A DNA stretch of 64,000 bases from Ridgeia piscesae. Lineage: Eukaryota; Annelida; Polychaeta; Sabellida; Siboglinidae. The DNA lies in the NCBI GenBank assembly GCA_025642075.2, contig JAODUO010000128.1, positions 531,001 through 595,000 of the forward strand. The letters are read 5' to 3'. The position numbers and the translations under genes were made by a program. Below are positions 1 to 29,835 of the stretch, piece after piece; position 1 is the stretch's first letter; each line of letters starts with the position of its first letter. Below the pieces are notes generated by a model. The model ran no database searches. It was not told where the DNA came from and was given only the letters and a program-made list of their open reading frames with translations.

Positions 1-19
1 TGGAAATGGTAAATAAAAG

Positions 20-300
20 CTAGAGCTTCGCAGTCTGAACTAAAAGTTTGAAGCCTATACTGTCGTGTCGAATCATGGGCAAGTTTGTTTGCTCTACATT
101 GTTACGAATCACTCAGCTGTATGAAAGAGTACATGGCTACATACATTGGAGGATATTTGCATATGAATAGTCTTCACGGATTAATTGCTGTGTCCCAGAG
201 AAGTTGAGATGATGTTCACCTGAACAGGTCTGCCAGGGAGTAAAGTGTAAAGTGCTTTGACCAATCAAAGTTTGGATATTGCGCCATATATAAACTTATG
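20..300 (+). repeat. tRNA-derived SINE, family A, copy 1
   Basis: A degenerate tRNA-like head near 20-65 is followed by a body and a tail ('aacaggtctgccagggagta', then a 'gtgctttgacc' block and 'ttggatattgcgc'). The same order recurs at 32532-32905 and 37950-38252, so it is a dispersed SINE family. It lies in the intron before the first visible lipoxygenase exon. Confidence 0.7.
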
Positions 301-532
301 TTTTTTACCTTTTTTATAGCCAACGACGAGATAGTTAAGCAAATTTCTCGAGAAGTAAATACCGGTATATCTGATATGAATAACCACGAAACCAAACCAT
401 CAAACATAGCAGACAAAAATGTATTTGTTGTTTTCCAATGTGATACTAAAAATAAACGGTTTTATGCATTATCACAAATGACGCCATGTCAGATTACTGT
501 GATAGCCGTTACAAACTGCATTCCTGTGCCAG

Positions 533-3248
533 GGCATGCCACCAGGGGGACGGTTCCGACACCGCGCTGACCTCGTGCTCATATGCACGAGCATCATCTT
601 CACATGCAGCGCCCAGCACATGGCAGTGAATGCGTCGCAGTACAACGAGTACGCATTCCCACCAAATTACCCGATCTACCTCGCCGGCCAACCACCCACG
701 GACAGGGTGAGTAGCAGCACTTAGTGGGGGGTGGCAGATGTGGGGGGTAATTATAATAGTAACTTTATTTATACACTGATTCAAATGTGTGTACATACTA
801 CATAGTCATATAAAACAATAGGTATCAGTTAAGTATACACAAATAAAATAAAATTAGCCATATAATTGTGACTATGAAATTTTATATAAAAATATAAAGT
901 AATTAAGTGACACTAAGATTAAAAAAAATTTAACCAAATAAATTGATTAAAATGTAAAGTTTACACAAATTAATACATATGTTAGTATAAGATCTTATTA
1001 AATAGATAATTACTAAAAATCATATAGCAGTGTAATAGTAAACACCCAAGTAACTAGACATTAAAAGCACATTTTATATGGTGAATATTAAATGTTAACG
1101 TTAGGGCATGATTTAAATATGTTCTTGTTGGTGTTCATCAGCCATCCATAAAGTATACATTAAAAGCCGATTTAAAATAGTGCATTTTGAGATGTGTTTT
1201 GGGGATGAATGGATGTGTTATTGTTCATCTATTTATGGGAGGTACGGCAGCTGGCAGTAGGATAGTGGCTCCAGAGAAGCCGAGATGGCGTTCGATTGAA
1301 CAGGACTCCCGGGGAGTAAAGTGAAAAGCGCTTTGAGAAATACAACCGATTGGATACTGTGTTATATAAAAACTTATCTTTTTACACAAGTGTGTTTCAA
1401 ACATACTCCAGTACTTTTGTTTGCTGTCAATAAAAGTAATGTTTAAAACAACTAGTTATCTCTATCAATTTTATTCATTGACATGGTGTGTTTCTTTCAT
1501 GCAATCAATGTCATTATTCAGTTTTGGGGATGTTTACAGATAACCACATTTTTGCCAACATAAAGTATCATCACTCGGGAAAATTTAAAGCATGGGCATC
1601 TGGTTTGGACTGTTGTATGGTATTGGATATTCCTTACAATACATGTAACAAAATCTCGGTTCTGTGCTTCATCTTTAGTGTGATGTTCACAAATGTTTAG
1701 AAGTGGAAACACAACTATTTATGTGTATGTCTCTGGATGTAAAAAACAATCAACTAATATAAACTGTCAACGTACTTAACTATTTATGTGTACCTCTGTC
1801 TAGATGTAAAAACCAATCAATGTACTTATTCTGGTTGCTGATCAATGCTACTGTTTTTATATACATACGATATGTCATTAATTGCTGGCGTTATATTTGT
1901 TTTACAAAATGACACTGGATATAGGTCAAGATAAAGAACGTCTGTCTGCCATATCTCCCATTAATACAAGTTAACTTTATCCAGCTAATTCTGCCATACG
2001 TAAGTCTTTGTTCTCGATATGAAAGATAGGAATATACTAAAAACAGAATCTAGACTTAAAGCATAATCTACACATGTCAGAACGGTTTGATGCAAAGATT
2101 ATAAATTATTATGAATGAAATGTGTTTCGGTGAATCGTGCAAATGCTGAAAAAAGCTACCAGTTTCGGGGTCTTCAGAATGATCCAACCAAACAAATATT
2201 TCTCGTGCACAGCAGCAGTGCTCTAAGTTACATCTAAGACATTTAAAAAAATAGATTCTAAATGGTTTCCGAGATGAATGTCCATTTTGACCTTTGGTCC
2301 AAAGGACTAAATAAGCAATTCTGAATGTGTAAGGTGGAAAACCTTACAGATGAATGTAAAACCATTCAAACCATAATCATGTAAACTGTCATGTTATAAT
2401 CCTCATCAGACTTATTCTGCTATACTCACATCCCCTTAATATATTTCACTTTACCTAGCTTTTTTGCTTTATAGAAGTATTTATTCTCAATCAGAAAGAT
2501 AGAACTAGAATCTAGACTAAAAACAATATCTACACATCTGAGAATGGTGTGATAGATTTTAAAAGGCAATGTGTTAAGTGTAAACCACTGTCAGCTACTT
2601 CTTCATTCCACTGTAGCTGCCCCGGTCGGAGGAGGACCTGGTCGTTGCCCTGGCCAACAAGGCCTGCACCATGGAGACCATGGCCTTCACCAGACTCCTC
2701 AGTGCCGCCACTGGACCAAGTCTAGGACAGTGGAACTTTCAGTTCCAGTACGACCCCCCAGCAGTCAAGGCTGAGAAACGGTAAGTGACCTTGTTTCTTT
2801 CTACTCAACAACTGACATATTTAGTTAAATTGCTACATTTCTCTGATAGGACCCTTGCTAGTTGTGTAATTATGAAGTTTGTTTGGAATATAATACTATT
2901 GTTGAAATAAATCTGTTTTATTTATCAGATCTCCCGTCTTACAGTTTTAGTATTTTAATGTAAATGAGGCATCATAGATGTGCAACACCTCATCTCTGGG
3001 CTGACCAGAATTTGTCAACGCAGTTTCTGAATTAATTTTGCTTTAATGTTTCTTTAATTACCAACAGTTGACTAGTTGTACCTTTGTACGTAACACTGTG
3101 CTCCGACACTGAGAGTGGCTGTTGCAGATTCCGCGAGGAGCTACAGAAGATCAGTGAGATGGTGAAAGAGAGAAACGTCCATCGGCCACACTTCTACAAA
3201 TACACAAACCTTGACCCCAAAAACATCCCCAGCTCAATCTGTATATGA
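533..3248 (+). CDS. Lipoxygenase, C-terminal part (gene starts outside the window)
   Basis: Three coding exons are visible: 533-706, 2617-2780 and 3128-3248 (stop TGA), giving the last 152 residues. Lipoxygenases are non-haem iron dioxygenases that oxygenate polyunsaturated fatty acids such as arachidonate. The first exon holds 'IIFTCSAQHMAVN', which has the helix with the iron-ligand His and Asn (HxxxN spacing). The last exon ends 'NIPSSICI', so the C-terminal Ile that completes the iron site is present. Spacing fits animal arachidonate lipoxygenases, which are about 670 residues, so three quarters of the protein, including the PLAT domain, lies to the left. Splice phases join cleanly (0, then 2). 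Family membership is clear; positional specificity (5-, 8- or 12-) cannot be told from this part. The 707-2616 intron carries a SINE and AT-rich sequence. Confidence 0.9.
707..1234. other. AT-rich intron sequence
   Basis: Part of the lipoxygenase intron 707-2616. I see no coding signal, only AT-rich sequence with short A and T runs. The rest of this intron (1376-2616) likewise shows nothing beyond the SINE tail at 1235-1375. Confidence 0.5.
1235..1375 (+). repeat. SINE family A, copy 2 (3' part)
   Basis: The tail shared with the other copies is present: 'gaacaggactcccggggagt', then 'aaaagcgctttgag' and 'ttggatactgtgttatataa'. The tRNA-like head is missing. Confidence 0.65.
2793..2850 (+). 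repeat. Short dispersed repeat next to a lipoxygenase donor site
   Basis: A block starting 'ctttctactcaacaac' and ending 'tgctacatttctctgata' recurs at 52995-53045 with few changes. The second copy sits just before a LINE 3' fragment, so the block may be part of a retroelement tail. Confidence 0.5.
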
Positions 3249-4497
3249 TTCGCCCGGTGCCAAGTGATTTGTGGATTACTGAACACTCTTCAGAATATTC
3301 ACTCTTGAGTTGTCTTTCTTCTAACATATTGAAAAATTTATTTACCTGTGCTTTCGTCAGTTCTCACCTGGCTTACTGATGAACTCGGTGTTAGACACTG
3401 ACAAGTCTCTACAGGTAAATATATTTTTCAATGTGTTAAAAGGAAGATTTTATTGTGCTGCTGCAATATTGTATACATACTGTGTACATGGTGCTTGGTG
3501 TACAAAATGTACACATATATGGTGTATGTTGTGTGTATGCATTCATTGTTTATGATCAGATATGCCACAATTATATTTTCTAGTATGTGTGGTAAGTTAG
3601 TTTTCGTCATGACAAGTCTTAACACTACTACTGCTGATCTTATGACATTTTAGTTCTTTTTAAAATGTAATCTAAAATGTGTATGATGTGAATTGATTTT
3701 TATTTCATAAATTAATCTTATGGTGTAGTTTTTTATTTTTGTGTTTCATTAAAATTATGCATTTACAACATGTCTAGTTTGTGATAGCGAAATTCTGAAG
3801 ACGTTACAAGAAACTCTAGATTTGTGTACAAAGTTGAAAGACGATAACATTTCAGCTGCTGAGAAAGCAATATGACATTCCTTTATTTGATAAATGTCAA
3901 CACTGTTTTGCAACTACGTCCCACGTAGCTTGGATAAACGCCACCGGGATTATTCACAAGACAATATAAAATTAATATGCTACAAGTCTCTAATTAGTAT
4001 TAAAGGATTAGGCCATTTTGTTGCAGCAATAGCCGGCAGGGCTGTCTACGAATGACAGATATAGCTAGCTGCCAACATCTGGACAAAAGTCTGTCCAAAA
4101 ATGTATACACAGATGTCCGACTAGAGCCTTCATAGCTTCAATAACTACCCTTAGCAAACAAGTTACTCCCGTGATAGTAACTCATGTGTGACAGTAACTC
4201 AAATGGCGTGAACGGTGACATGGAATCAATCAAGTAATAACAACATGATCAGCTTCAAATGTCGGCTGACAAACTCAAGAACAAAGACTCGTTACAACTT
4301 GCATATGAATGTGGGAATTGTACAGATATGCAGACAGCCCTTCGGAAACCACTTTTCTTATGTTGTTCTCTCTATCTGTCTGTCTGTCTGTCTGCTCTCC
4401 TGGGAGTTGGCCCTGTGAACAGACAAGACTACGTTTAAAAAAATGTGAAGACAGCAGTTCAATGATATCACAGCCAGCGATTATTGTGACGTGTTCC

Positions 4498-4513
4498 AAT
4501 AAATATTTTTAAT
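4498..4513. terminator. Facing poly(A) signals of lipoxygenase and ST13
   Basis: AATAAA lies at 4498-4503 on the plus strand, the first such hexamer after the lipoxygenase stop. ATTAAA lies at 4508-4513 on the minus strand, downstream of the ST13 stop. The two genes converge, so their 3' UTRs may end within a few bases of each other or overlap. Use of these signals is inferred. The 3249-4497 stretch shows only 3' UTR-like AT-rich sequence and a short (TCTG) run near 4375-4394. Confidence 0.45.
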
Positions 4514-4805
4514 TACAAAAAGTTAGGTATATTCTCTCAGGATCCAAATTGTGCATGTACCTAATAGATGACTAGATTCAATAGAAACGGACACATTTTG
4601 TTTGATATGTGAACATAAAACACAATAGGTGGCAAGATTCAATCAAAACCTTGTGGATTTCAGTTGACACAGCACATTTTTATAATCTGAGATTTGACCG
4701 GAATCAAAACAAAATTTGTTTGATGAATTTAACGAGATAGATCTGTGTCACAAATACAAATTTTCGTCTGACACGGCACAGTATGAATTCTCTCACCGTA
4801 GCAGC

Positions 4806-21566
<16,761 letters not shown>

Positions 21567-22974
21567 CGTGTCCTGCAAATGTGAATATAAATATTCAACC
21601 TTTTGCAGTTAATGTCAATTTAATTAAATGCAGTAAGAGTCCCAGCAGTTGGGATCCAAGAAGACGCACCTATTCTTTACATGTAACTTTTTGTACTGCT
21701 TTTTCTAATGCTGCAAGTGCCTAAGTGGTTCGTATATTTGCAAAATTAAAAGAATATATTCAACATAAAATAATACACTCAAATGTCTGCACTCTTGTTG
21801 GGAAGAAAAGATTTGTGGGAAATAAAATATAATATATACTATATACTATTTCAGCCCCAAAAAACGGATAGGACAATTCCATGATTAAATGGACATTACT
21901 GCCAATTTTTTTTTACAGATATGTTAACTTGTATGTTTGAGTGTGCAGAGTTACAAAGTTTGGTCTCCGTCATGACTGTAGGGTAAAATGCAAGCATTTG
22001 AAAATCATCAACAAAACAAACTAAAAATAAAAATGTTTACCCAAAACGATACTGCTGGTTTCTATTTTTCTTTATTCTGTGCCTTATATACCTTATCATG
22101 CATTTACTGAAGAAGCAGTATCCATCATAGTTTATTATTCAAGGCAACAAACCTTGGCATGGGTTAGAAAGTTACATGTTGATGATAAATTGGACACATG
22201 CTACATATAATGCCAGGAGATTGACAGCTGTATGTATAACAATGCCGATGAGTAAGTTGTATTCTATTGCTTCAAGTACAGCCTCACTACCCAGCTAATC
22301 CAACCACTGAGCAGAAGTGATCATTCACATCAAAATTTACGAAAACTACACTGTTTTGCATAATTATGCTCAACATGCAACATCAGTCACGGTGGCATTT
22401 ATTGCCCTACAGCATTGTGCACATGTGTGCATCTCCATTCACCAGTAAATAAACAATTACAGTGGTGCCGTCTATCAAGCAAATTGATGAAACTGCAGCT
22501 CTAAGAACCCACAAAATGACATTCATCTGCCACTTGGTAAACATGAAATAGTCGTCATGTTTACGTAAAGCTCAGAACTACGTATTTACCAAGTCTACTT
22601 TCTGGATGTCTTTGTCAAGTTTTCAAAGTAGTTGATAGTGTACCAGGTATAAGATTTCTTGGTTGCTACTTTCACTCTAGTTTAAATAACATTTATCCAG
22701 ACCATTTATATTTATATACAGTACCGAGCTAAATTATGAGCACTGCTCCAGCGCAACAAATGAATAGCACATTTTTTACACGCATAATTTTGGTGGATTT
22801 TTCATAATTGTACGCGACTGAACATCAATTTCCAGCCACCAATCCTATTATCTAGTGTCACATAATGGTTAGGCTATTTCATTAACAATGACTTAGTGTA
22901 TATGTATTTGCAAAAGGTGAATAGATGAATTGTATGTGTACTAAAAAAAATACTCATTGTCTGGATGGTGTTAT

Positions 22975-23036
22975 ATATGTATGTATATATACTGTGTATA
23001 TATATATACTGTATATATATATATATTATATATAGA
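22975..23036. repeat. (TA)n-rich microsatellite
   Basis: Interrupted 'tatatatactg' repeats. No other function is visible. Confidence 0.85.
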
Positions 23037-23868
23037 TGTAGGATCACTTCACTTTAACTCAGATTCCTAAAATAGTTATAGCCTATGCTTAATGAATGCT
23101 ATGTCTTCATCTAAACAGTCTAGCTGTTGATATCTATAGCAATTATTATACATAACAATTTAAAAAACATGCAAAAATCCACGCAAAACCTATTACTACT
23201 GAAAAGACTCTTGAACATACACCAAAGTTTTCCTAGCTAATATCTTGCTCATATAAGAATTTTGCCTACTAGTAGAATGGAAATATCTACTACATAATAT
23301 CTATATAGCTGGAGATAATGAAACATCTATACAGAATTGTTGTTCTGTTACTCTGAAGCGTCTTTGTTCTTGCACAACTGAAAGAAGGACAGAACTAGAC
23401 TGGTAAAATACGAACACGTTGTACTGCCAGCCTAGTGGTTGCAAGCGTGAGGTTTAACATGGTGAAGTCTGTTTGTCAATGAGGCAATGGTACCATGTGC
23501 ACTGGTCTACTGTTGTGTTGGGTCACTGGGTGTACCTAGCAACGTTATTGATCAGCAGCTACATTAATATGAATAACATTAATTATCATTTATAAATGTA
23601 AATATAAACTAGTTACATAAATATTATTTACCTATAAAGATAGGCCATGTTTTTGAAAATACAAATTCTGACAGTTAGTCTAAAGAATAAAACAAAGCCA
23701 ACACCGGAGCTTGGATTATGTAATCTAACTTTACATTGATTACCATTCTGACATGTTTACATGTTTGACAATTACTGTCTGCTTTTTGCATGACCTCGAT
23801 TTGAACATAATGAACAATAACACCTCAATGTATCTTGTTTCAAAATAAATTTTGATACTTTATTGTTT

Positions 23869-24786
23869 TTACAAGTGATTAACAATTAAAAAGTCTTTCT
23901 TGCAGAATGCCACTGGCTTGGTGAAACATTTCCACTTGACTGGCAGACCAATGACAGTCTGTTCAGCTCCTTTTGGTCGCCCTCTCTTGAGAACTTTGTT
24001 GTCCATCTTTCATAGCGATGACTTTGATTTGCGCAGGACATGCTTTCTTGAATGAACTGAAAGTAAAAGAAAATGTTCACAAACTCCGGTGGCTGCATAT
24101 ACTGAAACAAAGCATGTGAAAATTTTGGTGGCTGCAGGTGACCGTGAATATTTTGTATGATGTCCCCAAAACAAGATGCTAAATAATGCAAACAAAATCT
24201 ACAAAGAATGCCATCATCAGTGCTAGGCCTGGCATATATCAACAGATTTAAGAAAAAAGTGTCAGCAAAAAACACAGAAAAACTTAATAAATATAGGACA
24301 TAACGTCTAGGACATAATTATTATGTGACATAAAGTCCATATGCCGTCCCTTTCTAGAACGCTCTTGTTGTTGATTGCATCTAATATCGCTCGATACATG
24401 TTGATAATGCCTGGTACCATAAAAAGGGCCGTGTAAAATGCATAATGAAACATTAGCTATACAGTGGGGGATATCACAATAGTGTATGTATAGTCGTAGC
24501 ATAAATTATTGACAGTAACTAATTCAGAAAGCGTAATAATACCTTTGATGAGGTCGCATCCCCTTGGAGTTGGTCTTATACGCTCTTCCCCCGTGGACGC
24601 AAGCATACGTAATATTGGCATACTCGATGGCCGTGTTGTACGTCTTTCGTGTATTTCTACGTATATCTGCCTCTATGTTTCTGCTGTCCTTTTATAAAAT
24701 TGCACGAAATTGGTGTGTTCAAAGTGTTCAACAGCTTGCTGATAATCATTGAATGTCTGGGAATTCGCGTTCAACGTCCAGCTCAT
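23869..24786 (-). pseudogene. Broken ZSWIM3-like gene (FAR1/FLYWCH-like DNA-binding segment)
   Basis: On the minus strand a two-exon relic can be read. Exon A runs 24786-24543: 'TFNDYQQAVEHFEHTNFVQF', then, after a one-base loss near 24698 (in 'aaaaggacagc'), 'AIEYANITYACVHGGRAYK' and 'SKGMRPHQ'. A good donor (gtatta) joins in phase to an acceptor ('tttactttcag') and exon B 24056-23869 with 'SSFKKACPAQIKVIAMKDG'. In another frame exon B then reads 'KRGRPKGAEQTVIGLP' to a stop at 23869. These segments resemble the N-terminal domain of ZSWIM3-type proteins and a C-terminal basic GRPKG motif found in related proteins. The normal middle (zinc-ligand SWIM region) is missing and two frame breaks are present, so I call it a relic. 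Assembly error at the single-base break is possible. Identification is from memory of the family. Confidence 0.5.
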
Positions 24787-24840
24787 CCATCTCAGTTGTG
24801 CCGCTTGCGCAAATCTGAATTGAAATCTCGCGAGAAATAT

Positions 24841-24921
24841 GTCCGGACAAATAGCCTGGGGGACGACATACGCTATTCATCCGTATCCGGACGTATAGTC
24901 CCCAAGGCTATTCGTCCGTAT
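24841..24921. repeat. Short palindromic element
   Basis: 'gacaaatagcctgggggac' (24846-24864) pairs with 'gtccccaaggctattcgtc' (24898-24916) with two mismatches around a 33-nt loop. It may be a foldback or solo MITE. Confidence 0.6.
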
Positions 24922-26163
24922 AGCCACTCCGTTCTTTCTAACTTCTGATGTTTTTAACCCAACAACGTTGCTCTGCCAGTTGACTAAGTGGATTAAAAGT
25001 ACTACTTGCACTACCTGGCATTAGTCTTGTGAAGTGACAGCAGTGTATGATTGAACTGTAGCTCTACAGGGTAGCATATGTTAAAACAATTATTATGCTA
25101 ATGAGTAAATATTTTTTTTATAAATAATACTGTGTACATATTACAACTCAATTAACTTATCCCATCAGATAAGTGTCCTGGACAAAGTACTAATCCAACA
25201 TGGATATTGACTTGCCACGGACAGGTGTTAATGGCAAGCCCTGATACATTGACAAACGACTGCATGACTGCTGATGACAACATATTCATATTGCAAAGGC
25301 CATCACAAAATGCTATGCCATACCCACTGTCACAGACACAGTGATAGGGCTTGGTGCAAATGTAGGCCTTTTATTAATAAAACTTATGAAACCAGGTGCA
25401 GGAGACTAAACCTATTGTCTTTCAAGATAAATTACATTGTTGTTGGTAAAAAAGTTTTTAGGAAAGATAGGATTTATGTCACTCATTATCATTATGAATG
25501 ATGACAAGTCAATACCAGCAGATACCAACATTTGATATTTCACACTACATTAAATTGCTGCAGTGTAGTGAAATGACAAAATCTTCAACCATGTGAAAGT
25601 GGTCCTTAAAGCGAAGAACCGTGCACGACATGGGGTACGCCCAAAGGTACGCGGTTAGAACTAGAAGCCGTAGACGTGTTTTGCTTTCTGGTAAATTCTG
25701 GTTGTGTCCTCTTACTTTTCCGGAGCCGACCCAGAATAAAGACACACTACATGTTTCGTAGCAGGACTGGCAGTACTATTTCTCCACAGGCACAACGTAA
25801 AGGAAATGGCCAAGTCAACTGTATATTTTGGGCAGACAATAAAACATAGCACTTTCAACCAAACACGAAAATACCCACCAAAATTTCACTCTACTCTTCC
25901 CGGAGCAGCGTGCGTTGCGGGATGATGCCAAACTAAAACGCGGACCTGTGTACGGAGCAGGACACTACCACTATAAAACCCGGACCTGAATCCGGTTGCG
26001 AGACACATACATTCAAGAAAGCTGAAATTATATTCAACTTAAATTACTATGTTATAGTAATTTGCATAAACGTGGTAAAACATGAATAATGAAAATGGCA
26101 CCTTAATGATAAAATGATAAAATTTTCATGTTTTCACTTTAATGAAATTTACACACATATACA

Positions 26164-26402
<239 letters not shown>

Positions 26403-26524
26403 CATTGCATGATATTATTATATAATCATATTAGTATTATGTACATCGTGTATTACAAGCAGTAGGAATTATTATGTATTATTTAGACCTTCTAATTGCA
26501 CCTGAGTCTATATACCCAGTTAGC

Positions 26525-26945
26525 CACACCCAATGTCGATCTAACCACACCCCACGTCTAACGTACTACACGCACGTACGTATAATCACACGCACGTCTA
26601 ACCACACCCCACGTCTATAACTACACCCCACGTCTAACCACACCCCACGTATAACTACACGCACGTACGTATAATCACACGCACGTCTAACCATACCCAA
26701 CGTCTAACCACACCCCACGTCTAACTACACCCCACGTCTAACCATACCCCACGTATAACTACACGCATGTACGTATAATCACACGCACGTCTAACCACAC
26801 CCCACGTCTAACCACACGCACGTCTAACCTCACCTACGTCTAACTACATCCCACGTCTAACCATACCCTACGTCTAACCACACCCTACGTCTAACTACAC
26901 CCCACGTCTAACCATATCCCACATCTAACCACCCCCACGTCTACA
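26525..26945. repeat. Short-unit minisatellite, about 17 bp
   Basis: Variable units around 'acgtctaaccacacccc' and 'acgtctaactacacccc', with some 'acgcacgtacgtataatc' variants that form a higher-order pattern. Confidence 0.85.
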
Positions 26946-26983
26946 TTTCGGTACTCCAGACACCTCGGCTACTACACATTATA

Positions 26984-26986
<3 letters not shown>

Positions 26987-27071
<85 letters not shown>

Positions 27072-27075
27072 TATA

Positions 27076-27118
<43 letters not shown>
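26987..27118. repeat. (TA)n followed by (TG)n
   Basis: A compound microsatellite: about 40 TA units, then about 20 TG units, then TG-rich sequence to about 27240. Confidence 0.95.
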
Positions 27119-29835
27119 CGCGCGATTGATCGTGCGTGTGGTGCGTGTGTATGAGCGAGCGCGCGTCCTTGTGCGTCTGTGTGTGTCCGTGCGTATGCGT
27201 GTATCTGTTGGTGCGTGTAATATTCCACAGTCCACACGTGTGTGTTTATTCACATTTGTGAGTGTAGGTCGTATACGTATAATATCACTGTACTATTAAT
27301 TATTACACATGCAAATGGTGCCTATACACTTGATAATAATAAATAAAACATTTGTGTTGACACTAGAGCATGGACTATTTAGGTGACAGGTACTTTGGAC
27401 CTCATAGGTGGAGTTGCTTACATAACACTTATACTGGATATGACACGGGGATTTTAATCACGTCAACCGCCCAGAGAAAGCGTAACCAGGAACAGTCGAT
27501 GACAATAGTCACATGTTGTGTATGCCTACAACCACGGTATGTCAGCGACATCTGAAACGTAACACATTAATTACTGTTTGCGTGCCTAGCTCTTAACCCA
27601 AATGTATACATATATATACATGTGATATATGCCAGGTCAGTTGCATGATTTAGCTGTTAATATAACACATCCGGCCTGAAGATTGGGCTGTCATACTGCC
27701 TTGTAATGGTGTGGATTGTATGCGGACAGTCGTGACACGCACAAGACAATTAGCACGAACTTATCTGCATTGGCCAATTAATGAAGTTATATATACACAT
27801 GACGTCATACGATCACAACTGACTTATATTACATAGAAATCAGTATGGAGTAGAGATCGACAACCGGATCTGCGGCATAGTGCAAATTGAGTATCGTTAC
27901 AGGAATATATGGGCTCACGCCCATAGATCATAGGAAATATAATTATTATCATTTTTGAAACGTACAGCATTTTAAATTACGTGTCAATTAATAACTATTA
28001 ATGATTCCACTTATCTCAGAGAGAAGCCTACGTGATTTTATTACGTCTCAAATGGGAATATGCTGGACTAAGTAATCTATATTAACCATGCAAGGGTCTC
28101 ATATTGTCTACACGTACTTTGTAGTTATACTTATCTTGGTGGCAAGATTCAAGATTAAAAAGACTTGATCGTCCATTTAAAACATCGCATTAAAAATGGA
28201 AATTGTTCTTCAGTTACACAGTAAAATGACAGTAATAAGATTGGTGAGCCACAATATATACGGTTAATAAGACACTTTAAATAATAATAATAATAAATTA
28301 AGCTGATCAAATTAAAATGCACTGTATGAGATCGTTCACATTTTAAATACAATTTTCATGTGAATCAACGTGCCCGCTAGCACTTTCCTAATTGAGTTAT
28401 TTTCATAAGATACGCTATTTTAATGTAAAATAGGACACAAAGCAAAACAATTATAGTAGTGTTTATTCCGCTAGCCGGACATTATGACCGGTAATTTTGC
28501 AAAAGCATAATAAATTAGTTATCGACTAACATCGCAAATGTCAAATATAAAAGTACCAACATTCAAATGCTAAATTAAGTAAGAATAAATGTTGTGCTTG
28601 TTTTACAAAATAAATGTTGTGCTTTTTTTTAAAAAGTTTTTTTAAAGTTTTTTTCTATGTAATGCAAGCAGCGAGCGCTAACTCATTGGCAGTGTCCGCT
28701 TACTAGGTAGTCCTCTGGTGTGAACGATTCAGTTTTTGTGGTTTTGGTGCTGTCAGTAGGGGGACAATTAATTTAATCCGACTGTCAAAGCGGTTTCCGT
28801 AATTTCAAATGATATTTCAAATTGTTGATTCCAACACATGTTGCATAATTATAAATTTACAGATTGGAGACGACCAGAAAGCCATAACTTGTAGGCTGTA
28901 TGTGCCTTGTAGCGCAACTCCACAGAATTATGTTAACCGAGGCTAGTGGTATGTATAGACCGTGTGACGGAGACTAATTTGAGTAGATTGACCTTTGTGG
29001 TTCCTAACAACAACGGTTGGGAGCGCTGCCTGCCATTTGTAACATCGGCACTCATGAAATAACTGTAAATTATAAGGGATACGATATAAAATGTGTACCA
29101 GAGGTTTCGGTGCACTTACGAACATTCTATGTCGAAGCGCCAGGCAAACGAGTAAGTCACACAATGGCCAAATGTATTGATAATGCAATATTGAAACGTC
29201 CGATTACATTTACGTATTGCGGCTTTCGTTGGCGGCGGCCGTCTACAATTTATTTTATGTTAGTAATCGTTGTGTATGCAAAATTATTATGATTTTTGAG
29301 CCCCCTTAAACATCTGGTGGAACGTTTGTTTCGAATATGTGTTGTTTGTAGCTGTAAGTAATCTTCTAGTACGTCACACCAAGAAAAACGATGTTTTAGC
29401 GGTACACGAATGGTCGTATATTTAGCGATAATAGGGTGTAATTGGTGTTAAAACGCTCGTCTGCTTGTGGCACTTTCGAATAGTTATATTAATAAACATC
29501 GCCAACTTTATGTGCCTGCATTTTATACGAGGTTGCAAAATATTGTTTTAGATGATACAATACGTTCGCACTTTTCCATGAAAACACTCTTTTTGTCAAC
29601 TTTGTCTTGACACCAAAAATCTCACGATTCTCGTTTAATTATTGCAATAACTCCATCTCTTTACTCTTTAATAAGTAAAAATTTAATAAAAAGTTAAGTT
29701 TAATCTTTTTTCTTTTGTCATTTTAAGGAAGCATATGTTACACTTTTTCTGCTATAATGTAGCTTTTAATGCTTGGATGCTCATGTAGGTAATGCCACTA
29801 AGATATTTATATATGTATTATTTCTTGTTATTGAG

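Noticed and set aside
25600..25990. ST13 5' UTR exon or bidirectional promoter
   Set aside because: There are GC-richer stretches and donor-like sites (for example 'cggaaaagtaaga' on minus), but nothing ties them to either gene without transcript data.
29017..29292. 91-codon open frame as XPNPEP3 first exon
   Set aside because: No mitochondrial-presequence character and no donor in the phase needed for the next exon.
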